NCBI GenBank assembly: GCA_902785365.1
Contig: CACZYC010000011.1
Coordinates: 1 to 52,185, forward strand
DNA: 52,185 nucleotides
Direction of reading: 5' to 3'
DNA from: an uncultured Ruminococcus sp.
Lineage (GTDB): Bacteria > Bacillota > Clostridia > Oscillospirales > Acutalibacteraceae
Part shown: positions 1-7,740 of the stretch, piece after piece
How the letters are laid out: the number at the start of each line of letters is the position of its first letter
How positions within the stretch are numbered: position 1 is the first letter of the stretch
Program-made: the position numbers and the translations under genes
The notes under the pieces: model-generated
Told to the model about the DNA's origin: nothing
The model's database searches: none
The model's input: the letters and a program-made list of their open reading frames with translations, nothing else

Positions 1-96
1 TCTTCTCATTTTTCAACAATATTTAAAAAATTTATCTACAAATACAGCAAACTCGGAATCCGCTCTCACGAATTCCGAGTTTTTCTACAGTCTGAA
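1..96. repeat. Left copy of 96-bp terminal inverted repeat
   Basis: These 96 bases are the exact reverse complement of 52087-52182 at the other end of the window. The repeat contains an 11-bp hairpin (49-59 with 72-82) followed by a T-rich run, so it reads as an intrinsic terminator for transcription entering the window. Identity stops abruptly at base 97. A repeat of this kind at both ends suggests a dispersed chromosomal sequence, for example the trailer of a multicopy operon, at which an assembly broke. Confidence 0.9.
49..85 (+). terminator. Hairpin terminator inside left terminal repeat
   Basis: Stem AAACTCGGAAT (49-59) pairs with ATTCCGAGTTT (72-82) around a 12-nt loop, followed by TTC. 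It would stop transcription arriving from the left, outside the window. Confidence 0.7.
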
Positions 97-124
97 AGGG
101 AGGCTTTATGCCTCCCTTTTTTCT
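95..124 (+). terminator. Intrinsic terminator
   Basis: A 10-bp stem (AAAGGGAGGC with GCCTCCCTTT) around a 5-nt loop is followed by a T tract. It is a second terminator just inside the repeat; its upstream gene lies outside the window. Confidence 0.85.
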
Positions 125-182
125 TTAAAAAACTTAACAATTCCAATGTTGTTACAAATGGCTTGAATAATGATTTTCCTAC

Positions 183-211
183 TTGATTTTGTGGTTAGTT
201 TTCTTTATAAT
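183..211 (+). promoter_or_regulatory. Promoter of purine permease gene
   Basis: TTGATT (183-188) and TATAAT (206-211) are separated by 17 bp. The predicted start near 218 gives a leader of about 60 nt, which contains a small hairpin at 228-248. No purine riboswitch core is visible. Confidence 0.7.
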
Positions 212-279
212 TCTATATGTAGTTTTGTTTCGGCGAAAAACGCTGAAATACTATAAAATCTTATGAGGGGGTAATTCTC

Positions 280-1662
280 TTGGAAAAACTGTTCAAACTC
301 AAGGAACACGGCACTAACGTAAGAACAGAGATAATCGCCGGTATTACAACATTCCTTACAATGGCGTATATCATCTTTCTTAACCCGCAGGTTATCAGTA
401 AAGCAAACCCTGCGCTTGCTGAGGTTCCCGGAGCAATGGAACACTCCGCGGTATTCACCGCGACTTGTATTGCGGCGGCTTTAGGTACATGGCTCATCGG
501 TTGGCTTTCCAACTATCCTATGGCTCAGGCTCCCGGTCTCGGTCTTAACGCGGTATTCACTTACACACTTTGCTTAGGATTCGGTCTTTCGGCTCCCGCA
601 GCTCTGGCTGCTGTATTTATCGCGGGTGTATTCTTCATTCTGCTTACAGTTACAGGCGCGAGAAGAGCTATTGTAGAAGCTATTCCGCTTTCACTTAAAA
701 AGGCTATCACAGCCGGTATCGGTTTGTTTATCGCAATCATCGGATTTGTAAACGCGGGCATCGTTGTTGACAAGGAATCAGGCGGCGCTACAACCGTTGA
801 CCTCGGTAACTTTGCCGACCCCAAGGTTCTGCTTGCGTTAGCAGGTATTCTCATCATTACAGTTCTGCTCGTCAGAAATGTAAAAGCTGGTATCTTCATC
901 GGAATGATTGTTACTGCTGTTATAGGCAATATAATGCAGTTTGTATTCGGCTTCGATATGGGCATCACTCTTCCCGAATCCTGGGTTCCGCACCTCGATT
1001 TCTCAATGTTCGGACAGTGCTTCACAGGTATGGGCGAGTTGTTCTCGGCGCCGATTGCTTCACTTATAGCGGTTATGATTACACTCGTACTTGTTGATAT
1101 GTTCGATACAATCGGTACACTCATCGGCGCTGCTGACAAGGCAGGCTACCTCGACGAAAACGGCAATCTTCCCAAAATTGAGAGAGCTATGCTCGCCGAC
1201 GCGATTGCTACTTCCGCAGGCGCTGTATTCGGTACATCCACAGTTACAACATACGTTGAGTCCACATCAGGTATCGCCGCGGGCGGTCGTACAGGTCTGA
1301 CATCAACAGTTACAGGTATTTGCTTTGTTCTGGCGCTGTTCATTTCACCCGCTGTCGGTTTTGTTCCCGCAGCAGCGACAGCTCCCGTACTTATCATCGT
1401 TGGTATTTTGATGGCTGCTTCGCTCAAGGATATTGACTGGACTAACCTTGAACTTGCTATTCCCGCGTTCTTCACCGTTGTAGGTATGCCGTTCTTCTAT
1501 TCAATCACAGACGGTATCGCATTCGGTTTCATCGCTTACATCGTTGTTATGCTCGCAAAGGGTAAGGCTAAGAAGGTTCATCCTCTTATGTATGTAATCG
1601 TTGCGTTGTTCATCCTTATGTATGTAATCACAGCATTACAGTCAATGGGAGTTCTTATTTAA
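280..1662 (+). CDS. pbuG: NCS2/AzgA-type purine permease (guanine/hypoxanthine)
   Basis: A 460-aa polytopic membrane protein that should import purine bases by cation symport. The N-terminus (KLKEHGTNVRTEIIAGITTFLTM) and the NPQVIS segment are typical of the AzgA/PbuG branch (COG2252) rather than the uracil/xanthine branch found at 31064. The motif around DMFDTIGTLIGAAD, conserved in this family, is present. The length fits the family. It starts at TTG (280), preceded by GAGGGGGT at good spacing; no in-frame ATG fits better. It is monocistronic, with its own promoter and a terminator at 1685 shared with the convergent birA. The exact base transported is inferred from the family only. Confidence 0.88.
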   Translation: MEKLFKLKEHGTNVRTEIIAGITTFLTMAYIIFLNPQVISKANPALAEVPGAMEHSAVFTATCIAAALGTWLIGWLSNYPMAQAPGLGLNAVFTYTLCLGFGLSAPAALAAVFIAGVFFILLTVTGARRAIVEAIPLSLKKAITAGIGLFIAIIGFVNAGIVVDKESGGATTVDLGNFADPKVLLALAGILIITVLLVRNVKAGIFIGMIVTAVIGNIMQFVFGFDMGITLPESWVPHLDFSMFGQCFTGMGELFSAPIASLIAVMITLVLVDMFDTIGTLIGAADKAGYLDENGNLPKIERAMLADAIATSAGAVFGTSTVTTYVESTSGIAAGGRTGLTSTVTGICFVLALFISPAVGFVPAAATAPVLIIVGILMAASLKDIDWTNLELAIPAFFTVVGMPFFYSITDGIAFGFIAYIVVMLAKGKAKKVHPLMYVIVALFILMYVITALQSMGVLI

Positions 1663-1684
1663 TCCGCGTAACTGAAAAAATTAA

Positions 1685-1718
1685 GGCGCTGTCCGTTTGG
1701 ACAGCGCCGTTTTGTTTT
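1685..1718. terminator. Bidirectional terminator between pbuG and birA
   Basis: A perfect 10-bp GC-rich stem (GGCGCTGTCC/GGACAGCGCC) with a GTTT loop is followed by GTTTTGTTTT and preceded by an A-rich run. It ends right at the birA stop codon (1720) and can serve both convergent genes. Confidence 0.9.
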
Positions 1719-1719
1719 A

Positions 1720-2688
1720 TCAGTATATTCCCTGAACCGTGACCTCGCCCGAATTCACGGTGGATATTGTTCCGTTTGAGAGCATAACCTCAAGCTCGCC
1801 CGAGTTACTGATTCCCACAGCCATCCCGCTGATTTTCCGCCTGCCTCGCGTAAATGTTACCGAGCGCCCTATGGTGGCGCACAGCAATTGATAGTCCGCG
1901 ACAGAAGTCCCGCTGAGGTTGTAGTGGTTTTCGACAAGCTCACGCTCAAGATTTTTAAGTATACATACGACCAGCTTGTTTACGTCAAAATGTCTGCCTG
2001 TTTCAAGCAGAACGGAAGTCGCTTTGTGGGCGATGTCGTCGGGGAAGGTTGTGTTTTTGACATTGATTCCTATGCCCGTTACCGTATAGTCCACACGGTC
2101 GAATTCCGCCGACATTTCGGTGAGAATACCCACGAGTTTTTTCTTGCCGACAATAATATCGTTAGGCCATTTTATACGGCTGTCAAGCCTGCAAAAATCG
2201 TTAATTGCCCTGCATACGGCAAGCCCTGTGAGAGGGGTAATCGAGCTTATCTCGGCGGGGGACTTTTCGGGGCGGAGAAGTACAGACAACGCTATACCGT
2301 CGTCCTTTTTGCTCTGCCATGTTCTGCCGAGTCTGCCTTTGCCCGCGGTCTGCTCACGCGCGAGCACAACAGTACCCGATTGAGCTCCCTGAGATCCCAG
2401 CTTTTTAAGATAGTCGTTTGTGGAACCTACCGTGTCGAGCACCTCGATTTTTCTGCCGATAAGTTTTGTGTCGAGATAAAAGCTTATAGCCTCCTCGCAG
2501 AGTTTTTGGGGCATTTTTGTGAGGAGATAACCTTTGTTGGTTATCGACTCAATCTCAAAGCCCTTGTCTCTGAGAGATTTAACCGCCTTGCTGACAGCCT
2601 GGCGCGACACGCCGAGCTGTTCGGAAATCTGCTGTCCCGATATGTGCTTGTCGGATTCATATAAGATTTTCGCGATTTTTGTTTGCAT
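1720..2688 (-). CDS. birA: Bifunctional biotin-protein ligase / biotin repressor
   Basis: A 322-aa protein that attaches biotin to acceptor lysines of biotin carboxyl carrier proteins via biotinyl-AMP. An N-terminal winged helix (about residues 1-65, with SGQQISEQLGVSRQAVSKAV as recognition region) indicates a repressor as well as a ligase. The ligase core has the GKGRLGRTW motif that closes over biotinyl-AMP and the KWPNDI motif. The longer GTG-started reading frame at 2697 is rejected because that GTG lies inside the ribosome site TTAGGGTG; the ATG at 2688 is correctly spaced from it. It is downstream of and separate from the ECF S-component gene on the same strand. No biotin operator was identified. 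Confidence 0.93.
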   Translation of the reverse strand: MQTKIAKILYESDKHISGQQISEQLGVSRQAVSKAVKSLRDKGFEIESITNKGYLLTKMPQKLCEEAISFYLDTKLIGRKIEVLDTVGSTNDYLKKLGSQGAQSGTVVLAREQTAGKGRLGRTWQSKKDDGIALSVLLRPEKSPAEISSITPLTGLAVCRAINDFCRLDSRIKWPNDIIVGKKKLVGILTEMSAEFDRVDYTVTGIGINVKNTTFPDDIAHKATSVLLETGRHFDVNKLVVCILKNLERELVENHYNLSGTSVADYQLLCATIGRSVTFTRGRRKISGMAVGISNSGELEVMLSNGTISTVNSGEVTVQGIY

Positions 2689-2737
2689 ATAAATCACCCT
2701 AAGGATAAAATAAGGGCGGATTAACCGCCCCTTTGTT

Positions 2738-3340
2738 TTAACCTAAGTTACCCTTTCGGACAGCCTTGATAATGCTGACGATGATGGGTGTAACAACAAT
2801 ATTTACGCCCAGTTCAACAAGGAAATTGATTCCTGTCATTGTGAAGACAACGTAGTAAAGTATGTCGCTGCCGCCCGACCAGGCTTCAAGCACGGGCTTG
2901 AAGAACAGAAGCATTCCGATAGAGAAAACGCCTGTGTTAACAATCGGGGAGAGCACTGCCGCCGCGGCTGTCGCCAACACGGTGTTTTTTTGAGCGAGAG
3001 CCTTGAACACAAGACCTGAAACAAATCCCGCGGCTACGCCCTTTAGCATACATACCACAACGCATAAAAACGGATTGGCGTTCCATACCATAGCTCCGCC
3101 AATATCAGCGCCAAAGATGCACATAGCGATTACAACTACGCTGAATACTCCGCCGAGATACGCGCCCGCGCCCGCTCCGTAAAGAGCCGCGCCGATTACA
3201 ATCGGAATCAGAGCAAGTGTGATTGCGAACGGTTTTGTGGGGAAGTATGTAGTCAGAACCTGCAACACAATAATTATTGCGGTCAGAATACTTAGTCCCG
3301 TGATACGAAACACATTCGACTTCGTGTTTGTTTTTACCAT
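2738..3340 (-). CDS. ECF transporter S component, probably pantothenate-specific
   Basis: A 200-aa, six-segment membrane protein of the ECF S-component fold (PF12822-like). It opens with a short polar tail and the segment ITGLSILTAIIIVLQVL, followed by conserved Gly/Ala-rich helices that pack against EcfT. The substrate is not readable from sequence. The gene directly follows coaX on the same strand, which favours pantothenate (PanT-like); the birA neighbour raises biotin as an alternative, but the typical BioY signature is absent. It starts at ATG 3340 behind AGGAGG. The energising EcfA/EcfT subunits are not in the window, as expected for a group II S component that shares them. Confidence 0.78.
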   Translation of the reverse strand: MVKTNTKSNVFRITGLSILTAIIIVLQVLTTYFPTKPFAITLALIPIVIGAALYGAGAGAYLGGVFSVVVIAMCIFGADIGGAMVWNANPFLCVVVCMLKGVAAGFVSGLVFKALAQKNTVLATAAAAVLSPIVNTGVFSIGMLLFFKPVLEAWSGGSDILYYVVFTMTGINFLVELGVNIVVTPIIVSIIKAVRKGNLG

Positions 3341-3432
3341 TTAATTACCTCCTGCTGCCGCCCTACGTCAGTAGGTACAGCGCAATTTATTTACAAAAGC
3401 CTGATTGAATTCAAGCTATGTATACGTTAACT

Positions 3433-3467
3433 AATCAGTAGTCAGTGGTCAGTGATCAGTGGTCAGT
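3433..3467. repeat. Solo array of five GRTCAGT heptads at the coaX 3' end
   Basis: Five tandem 7-bp units (AATCAGT, AGTCAGT, GGTCAGT, GATCAGT, GGTCAGT) are followed by a T-rich run. They encode the last residues (Thr-Asp-His) and the stop codon of coaX (3456-3458). They match the ends of the larger elements at 18043, 24056 and 36003, but no partner array or central hairpin is present here. Confidence 0.85.
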
Positions 3468-4232
3468 TTTTTTATTTTTATTGTAAATTATTTTCAGTCC
3501 TTCGAGGACAAGTTCGTCGTTGATGATTATATCATTTTTGCAATTGCCCACAATGCTCGGAGCCAGTCCGCCCGTGGCGATAACTGTTGAGCTGACGCCC
3601 GCTTCCTCGTTAAAGCGGTCAATCATTCCGTCCAGCATACAAGCCGTGCCGAAGATAATTCCGCTCTTTATGCAGTCCTCTGTGTTGGTGCAGATTGACT
3701 TTTTGGGAGGGTCAAGGTCAACGCTCGGGAGCAACGCGCCGCCCGTTGTCAGCGCGTCGAGCGAGATGTTCACGCCCGCGGTGATAGCGCCGCCGCAGTA
3801 GCATTTATTTTCGTTGAGATACACAATGGTGGTGGCTGTGCCCAAGCCGATTACAATAGCGGGGCAGGGGTATAATTCCTTAGCCGCTACGCACATACAG
3901 AGCAGGTCGGCGCCTAGGCTCGCGGGGTTATCGATTCTGAGGTCGAGTCCCGACTTCACCCCCGGGCCTACAACGATTGTGTTAATCCCCGTAAGTTTAT
4001 TGATTGCCTTGCAAAACGGCATAGTAATTCTAGGTACAACGCTGGAAATAATAGAGCCGTCCAGCTTTTTTATATCAACGCCGTTGATAAGAAAAACACC
4101 GTGCAATTCCGCGGCGAATTCGTCCTCGGTTTTTTTGCTGTCGGTGGCGACTCTCAGCTTGAGTATGATTTTGTCGTTTTCGAAGATAGCCAGTTTTATA
4201 TGAGTGTTTCCCACATCAGTGCATAATAACAT
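3456..4232 (-). CDS. coaX: Type III pantothenate kinase
   Basis: A 258-aa ASKHA-fold enzyme for the first step of CoA synthesis, phosphorylating pantothenate with ATP. The N-terminal phosphate loop CTDVGNTHIKLAIF, the SSVVP segment, and the GLGTATT and GGAITAG motifs are characteristic of CoaX rather than CoaA or PanK2. The length is standard. It starts at ATG 4232 with GGTGA upstream and a good promoter at 4249-4277. The final codons and stop fall in a tandem heptad array (3433-3467), so the C-terminal tip has been rewritten by the repeat. The following S-component gene may be co-transcribed. Confidence 0.93.
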   Translation of the reverse strand: MLLCTDVGNTHIKLAIFENDKIILKLRVATDSKKTEDEFAAELHGVFLINGVDIKKLDGSIISSVVPRITMPFCKAINKLTGINTIVVGPGVKSGLDLRIDNPASLGADLLCMCVAAKELYPCPAIVIGLGTATTIVYLNENKCYCGGAITAGVNISLDALTTGGALLPSVDLDPPKKSICTNTEDCIKSGIIFGTACMLDGMIDRFNEEAGVSSTVIATGGLAPSIVGNCKNDIIINDELVLEGLKIIYNKNKKTDH

Positions 4233-4248
4233 ACAATCACCACGGCTT

Positions 4249-4277
4249 ATTATACATTAAAATCGCAATTCTTTCAA
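4249..4277 (-). promoter_or_regulatory. Promoter of coaX
   Basis: On the minus strand TTGAAA (4277-4272) and TATAAT (4254-4249) have a 17-bp spacer, about 17 bp before the start codon. Confidence 0.7.
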
Positions 4278-4371
4278 TACTTATCAATAATTTCTTTAAG
4301 TGAACAATATATCAAAATTTATGTGTTATATTAATAACGTATGTGAAATGTGATTTTCAGGAGGGGTTTTT

Positions 4372-5217
4372 ATGGCTGAATCTTACAAAAAGCTCGAGCT
4401 TCTCGCCGCCAAGGCAAGGCTCGGAGCAATCATAGGAACATATCACGCTAAGTCGGGACACCCCGGCGGTTCGCTCTCGGCGGCGGATATTTATACCTAC
4501 CTTTATTTTAACGAAATGAACGTCAAGTCCGACGATCCCGAATGGGCTGACAGAGATCGCTTTGTGCTTTCCAAAGGACACTGCTGTCCCAGCCTTTACG
4601 CGGTGCTCGCGCTGAAAGGCTTTTTTGACTGGAGCGAACTCGAGAGCCTTCGTCACGTCGGAGCGATGTTACAGGGACATCCCGATATGAAGACCACCCC
4701 GGGTATAGATATGAGCTCAGGCTCACTCGGACAGGGTGTTTCGGCAGCTTGCGGTATGGCTTTCGCGGGCAAACTCGACAACAAGGACTATCGTGTTTAC
4801 ACGGTTCTCGGCGACGGCGAGTGCGAGGAAGGCCAGGTTTGGGAGGCGGCTATGTTCGCCGCTCACAACAAGCTCGACAATCTTGTGTTCTTCGTTGACC
4901 AGAACGGCTTGCAGATTGACGGTACAGTCGCTGAGGTTTGCGGAATTGAGCCCCTGGACAAGAAATTCGAGTCCTTCGGCTTTGAAGTAGAAAAGATTGA
5001 CGGCCACAGCTTTGAGGAAATTGAAAAAGCTTTAAATAAAGCAAAAACAGTCAAGGGCAAGCCTTTCGCGATTCTCGCAAAGACTGTCAAGGGCAAGGGC
5101 GTAAGTTTTATGGAAAACGAGGTCGGCTGGCACGGCAAGGCGTGCAACGACGAGGAATTCAAAGTTGCTACCGCTGAGCTTGAAGCTCAAATCGCGAGAC
5201 TGGAGGCTGAGTTATAA
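4372..5217 (+). CDS. Transketolase, N-terminal (TPP-binding) subunit
   Basis: A 281-aa subunit that binds the diphosphate of thiamine diphosphate. Visible features are the HYAKSGHPGGS-like entry motif (YHAKSGHPGGSLS) and the GDGE...N metal/TPP motif (GDGECEEGQ followed by VDQNGLQ). It corresponds to the first half of the usual ~660-aa transketolase and must pair with the following gene. The pathway is the non-oxidative pentose phosphate pathway. It starts at ATG 4372 with AGGAGGGG. It ends with TAATG, overlapping the next gene by one base, so the subunits are translationally coupled. Confidence 0.93.
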   Translation: MAESYKKLELLAAKARLGAIIGTYHAKSGHPGGSLSAADIYTYLYFNEMNVKSDDPEWADRDRFVLSKGHCCPSLYAVLALKGFFDWSELESLRHVGAMLQGHPDMKTTPGIDMSSGSLGQGVSAACGMAFAGKLDNKDYRVYTVLGDGECEEGQVWEAAMFAAHNKLDNLVFFVDQNGLQIDGTVAEVCGIEPLDKKFESFGFEVEKIDGHSFEEIEKALNKAKTVKGKPFAILAKTVKGKGVSFMENEVGWHGKACNDEEFKVATAELEAQIARLEAEL

Positions 5218-6164
5218 TGGCAAAAGTTGTATGTAAAGCTACCCGCGAGAGCTTTGGTATCGCTCTTTGCGAAATGGCAAAGACCAATAAAGATATCATT
5301 GTACTCGACGCCGATTTAGCGGCGGCTACAAAGACCTCAATCTTCGGCAAAGAATACCCCGAACGCTTCAAGGATTGCGGCATTGCCGAGGGCAATATGA
5401 TGGGCGTAGCGGCAGGCTTGGCTGCAGCGGGTAAAATCCCCGTAGCGGCGTCGTTCGCTATGTTCTCCACAGGACGCGCTTACGAGCAGATTCGCAACTC
5501 CATAGCATATCCGAATCTCAATGTAAAAATCGCGGGTTCGCACGCGGGTATTTCCACAGGTGAGGACGGCGCCACACACCAGTGTATCGAGGATATCGCG
5601 CTGATGCGTACACTCCCCGGGATGACAGTGCTCTGTCCCGCCGACCATTATGAGATGATGGAAGCCACCAAGGCGGCTTTAAAGCACCGCGGTCCCGTAT
5701 ATATTCGTCTGGGCAGACTGGCTATCGACAGCTTCAACGACCCCGACACCTACAAGTTCGAGCTCGGCAAGGGTATCACTCTCCACGAGGGTAACGATAT
5801 CGCCGTAATCGCCTCGGGACTTGTTGTAAACGAAGCAAGAAAGGCAGTCAACGCCCTTGAATCCGAGGGTATCAACGCGCGCCTTATCAATATCCACACC
5901 ATCAAACCAATCGACCGTGAAATCATCGTCAAAGCCGCAAAGGAATGCGGACAGATTATCACAGTTGAGGAGCATAACGTCATCGGCGGACTTGCCGACG
6001 CTGTGTGCGAGGTTACATCAAGCGAGTGTCCCGTCAAGGTTACACGCATTGGTGTTCAGGACGAATTCGGCTTCAGCGGCCCCGCCTGGGAACTGCTCGA
6101 AAAGTTTGGTTTTACCGAGACAGGTATCGCCAAAGTTATCAGAGAAACAGTGAATAATAAATAA
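5217..6164 (+). CDS. Transketolase, C-terminal (pyrimidine-binding) subunit
   Basis: A 315-aa partner subunit with the pyrimidine-binding fold. The conserved glutamate context (GIAEGNMMGVAAGLA) activates the TPP aminopyrimidine, and GEDGATHQ with EDIALMR are family motifs. The C-terminal half is a transketolase C domain (HTIKPIDRE). The start codon overlaps the stop of the preceding subunit by one base. A strong terminator follows at 6172. Splitting transketolase into two genes is common in Clostridia and archaea, so this is not damage. Confidence 0.93.
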   Translation: MAKVVCKATRESFGIALCEMAKTNKDIIVLDADLAAATKTSIFGKEYPERFKDCGIAEGNMMGVAAGLAAAGKIPVAASFAMFSTGRAYEQIRNSIAYPNLNVKIAGSHAGISTGEDGATHQCIEDIALMRTLPGMTVLCPADHYEMMEATKAALKHRGPVYIRLGRLAIDSFNDPDTYKFELGKGITLHEGNDIAVIASGLVVNEARKAVNALESEGINARLINIHTIKPIDREIIVKAAKECGQIITVEEHNVIGGLADAVCEVTSSECPVKVTRIGVQDEFGFSGPAWELLEKFGFTETGIAKVIRETVNNK

Positions 6165-6171
6165 ATATATT

Positions 6172-6207
6172 AAGTCGTCGCTTTTTTGCGGCGACTTTTG
6201 TATTTTT
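6172..6207 (+). terminator. Terminator of transketolase operon
   Basis: A 10-bp stem (AAGTCGTCGC with GCGGCGACTT, one G-U pair) with a T6 loop is followed by TTGTATTTTTT. Confidence 0.85.
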
Positions 6208-6210
6208 TAC

Positions 6211-6238
6211 TTGACTTTTGGAAAAAATATGATAGAAT
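6211..6238 (+). promoter_or_regulatory. Promoter of trxA-trxB
   Basis: TTGACT (6211-6216) and TAGAAT (6233-6238) with a 16-bp spacer, about 50 bp before trxA. Confidence 0.65.
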
Positions 6239-6288
6239 ATAGATAATAGATTGTACACAATTTAATTTTATAGTAAGGAGAGATAAAA

Positions 6289-6603
6289 ATGGTAAAAGAA
6301 ATTACAACACAGGAATTTAACGAAAAAGTTATAAACAACTCAAAGCCCACACTGGTAGACTTCTGGGCAGCGTGGTGCGGTCCGTGCAGAATGCTTTCTC
6401 CTCTGGTTGACAGTATGAGCGAGCAGTACGACGCTGTTGATTTTTACAAGGTTAATGTTGACGAAGAACCCGACCTTGCCCGTGAGTACGGCATTATGAG
6501 TATTCCGTCGCTTATTATGTTCAAGGACGGCGAAGTATTTGACGAGAGCGTCGGAGTTGCTCCCGAGGCTGAGCTAAAGGCTTTTATTGAAAAGGCAATA
6601 TAA
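6289..6603 (+). CDS. trxA: Thioredoxin
   Basis: A 104-aa cytoplasmic thioredoxin. The active site is W29-C30-G31-P32-C33 in FWAAWCGPCRM, and the cis-proline loop is SIPSL. Its length and fold markers are canonical. The ATG at 6289 follows AAGGAGAG. The thioredoxin reductase gene begins 26 bp downstream, so the pair forms a two-gene NADPH-dependent disulfide reduction unit. Confidence 0.96.
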   Translation: MVKEITTQEFNEKVINNSKPTLVDFWAAWCGPCRMLSPLVDSMSEQYDAVDFYKVNVDEEPDLAREYGIMSIPSLIMFKDGEVFDESVGVAPEAELKAFIEKAI

Positions 6604-6628
6604 TTTAAGCAAGGATAAGGAAACTGAA

Positions 6629-7522
6629 ATGCTGGATTTATTGATTGCGGGCAGCGGTCCCGCGGGTCTTTCGGCGGCGGTTTACGCGTCGAACGCTATG
6701 CTCGACTTTGTTATGGTTGAAAAATACCCGATGTCGGGCGGACAAATGCTCAACACAATTGACATAAACAACTATCTCGGCTTTGAGCTGACCGACGGGT
6801 TCACTCTCGGACAGGCTTTCAGAAATCACGCCGAAAAGTCGGGCGCGAATTTTGTCAACGACGAGATAAAGTCAATTGAGAAGATTGACGGCGGGTATAA
6901 AGTTGCCTGCGGCAGTCAGGGGTTTGAAACAAGAACAATCATCTTTGCGCTTGGCGCTGATCCGCGCAAGCTGGGAGCCAAAGGAGAAAAAGAATTCGCG
7001 GGCAAGGGCGTGAGCTACTGCGCCACCTGTGACGGTAACTTTTTCCGAGGCAGGGCAACAGCCGTAGTGGGCGGCGGCGACGTCGCGCTTGAGGACGCGC
7101 TGTATCTCGCCAATATCTGCTCACAGGTATATCTGATTCACCGCAGGGGAGAACTGCGCGGAGCGAAGTATCTTCAGGACAAAGTTTTCAAGAATGACAA
7201 GATAAAACTTGTGCTGAATTCTCAGGTTGAGGAAATCATCGGCGAAAACAAGGTCGAGGGCGTGCTCCTCAACAACGGCGAAAAGCTCAGCGTGGACGGT
7301 GTGTTTATCGCCGTAGGCATTAAAGCCAACTCAAAACTGCTCGACGGAATTGCCGATATGGAAAACGGATTTGTTGTCGCCGACGAGAGCGGCATAACCT
7401 CAGCGGACGGTATATTTGCAGCGGGCGATGTCAGAACAAAGCGACTGCGCCAGATAAGCACCGCCGTTGCAGACGGAGCAAACGCCGTGCACAGCGTTGA
7501 GGAATATCTGAATAAAAACTAA
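6629..7522 (+). CDS. trxB: Thioredoxin reductase (NADPH, FAD)
   Basis: A 297-aa flavoprotein that reduces thioredoxin. The FAD dinucleotide fold GSGPAGLSAA lies at the N-terminus, the redox pair C131-A-T-C134 follows SYCATCDG, and the NADPH fold is VVGGGDVALEDAL. The C-terminal FAD motif is AAGDVR. The open frame extends upstream to a TTG at 6587 inside trxA, but the proper start is the ATG at 6629, which has AAGG at 8-nt spacing and begins directly with the FAD-binding strand. The terminator is at 7524. Confidence 0.95.
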   Translation: MLDLLIAGSGPAGLSAAVYASNAMLDFVMVEKYPMSGGQMLNTIDINNYLGFELTDGFTLGQAFRNHAEKSGANFVNDEIKSIEKIDGGYKVACGSQGFETRTIIFALGADPRKLGAKGEKEFAGKGVSYCATCDGNFFRGRATAVVGGGDVALEDALYLANICSQVYLIHRRGELRGAKYLQDKVFKNDKIKLVLNSQVEEIIGENKVEGVLLNNGEKLSVDGVFIAVGIKANSKLLDGIADMENGFVVADESGITSADGIFAAGDVRTKRLRQISTAVADGANAVHSVEEYLNKN

Positions 7523-7523
7523 G

Positions 7524-7556
7524 AAAAAGCTGTCGATTTAGACGACAGCTTTTTTG
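7524..7556 (+). terminator. Terminator of trxA-trxB
   Basis: A 12-bp stem (AAAAAGCTGTCG/CGACAGCTTTTT) with a 7-nt loop runs into T's. Confidence 0.88.
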
Positions 7557-7571
7557 CGTAAAATAAAAGGC

Positions 7572-7600
7572 TTGACAAAAACCTACTAATCTGATATGAT
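7572..7600 (+). promoter_or_regulatory. Promoter of metY leader
   Basis: Consensus TTGACA (7572-7577), a 17-bp spacer and TATGAT (7595-7600). Transcription should start near 7607, just ahead of a leader ORF. Confidence 0.8.
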
Positions 7601-7629
7601 ATATATGCTTTACGAAAGAGGTGCATAAA

Positions 7630-7695
7630 ATGAAATATATTTTTACATCCCTGTTAAGACAAAATTACCGCTTCGGACGAATGTGGCGATGTTGA
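7630..7695 (+). CDS. 21-aa leader peptide upstream of metY
   Basis: A short ORF beginning ATG at 7630, with AGAGGTG at good spacing, inside the 5' untranslated region of metY. The peptide starts MKYIFTSLLRQ and ends RFGRMWRC followed by TGA. It is arginine-rich, with a single Trp and a single Cys as the last codon. It lies between a consensus promoter and a cysteine/methionine biosynthetic gene, so a cis-acting leader sensing translation of its end codons is plausible. The bases around its ribosome site resemble those before metY itself (GAAAGAGGT in both). No terminator hairpin is evident between the leader ORF and metY, so any control would more likely act on translation. Confidence 0.55.
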   Translation: MKYIFTSLLRQNYRFGRMWRC

Positions 7696-7740
7696 TCAGA
7701 CAATAAAACATTCCATATTTTAAGAAAGAGGTAATTTATA

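Noticed and set aside
218..279. Purine riboswitch before the purine permease
   Set aside because: The leader is too short and only a small hairpin is present; no conserved aptamer residues.
561..1139. Minus-strand open frame opposite the purine permease
   Set aside because: Antisense shadow of membrane-protein codons; no start signals or recognisable family.
1888..2664. Long plus-strand open frame opposite birA
   Set aside because: Shadow of birA; composition is not protein-like and birA carries clear motifs on the other strand.
7601..7740. SAM or T-box riboswitch before metY
   Set aside because: The leader is only about 135 nt, is largely occupied by a small ORF, and lacks the conserved cores.
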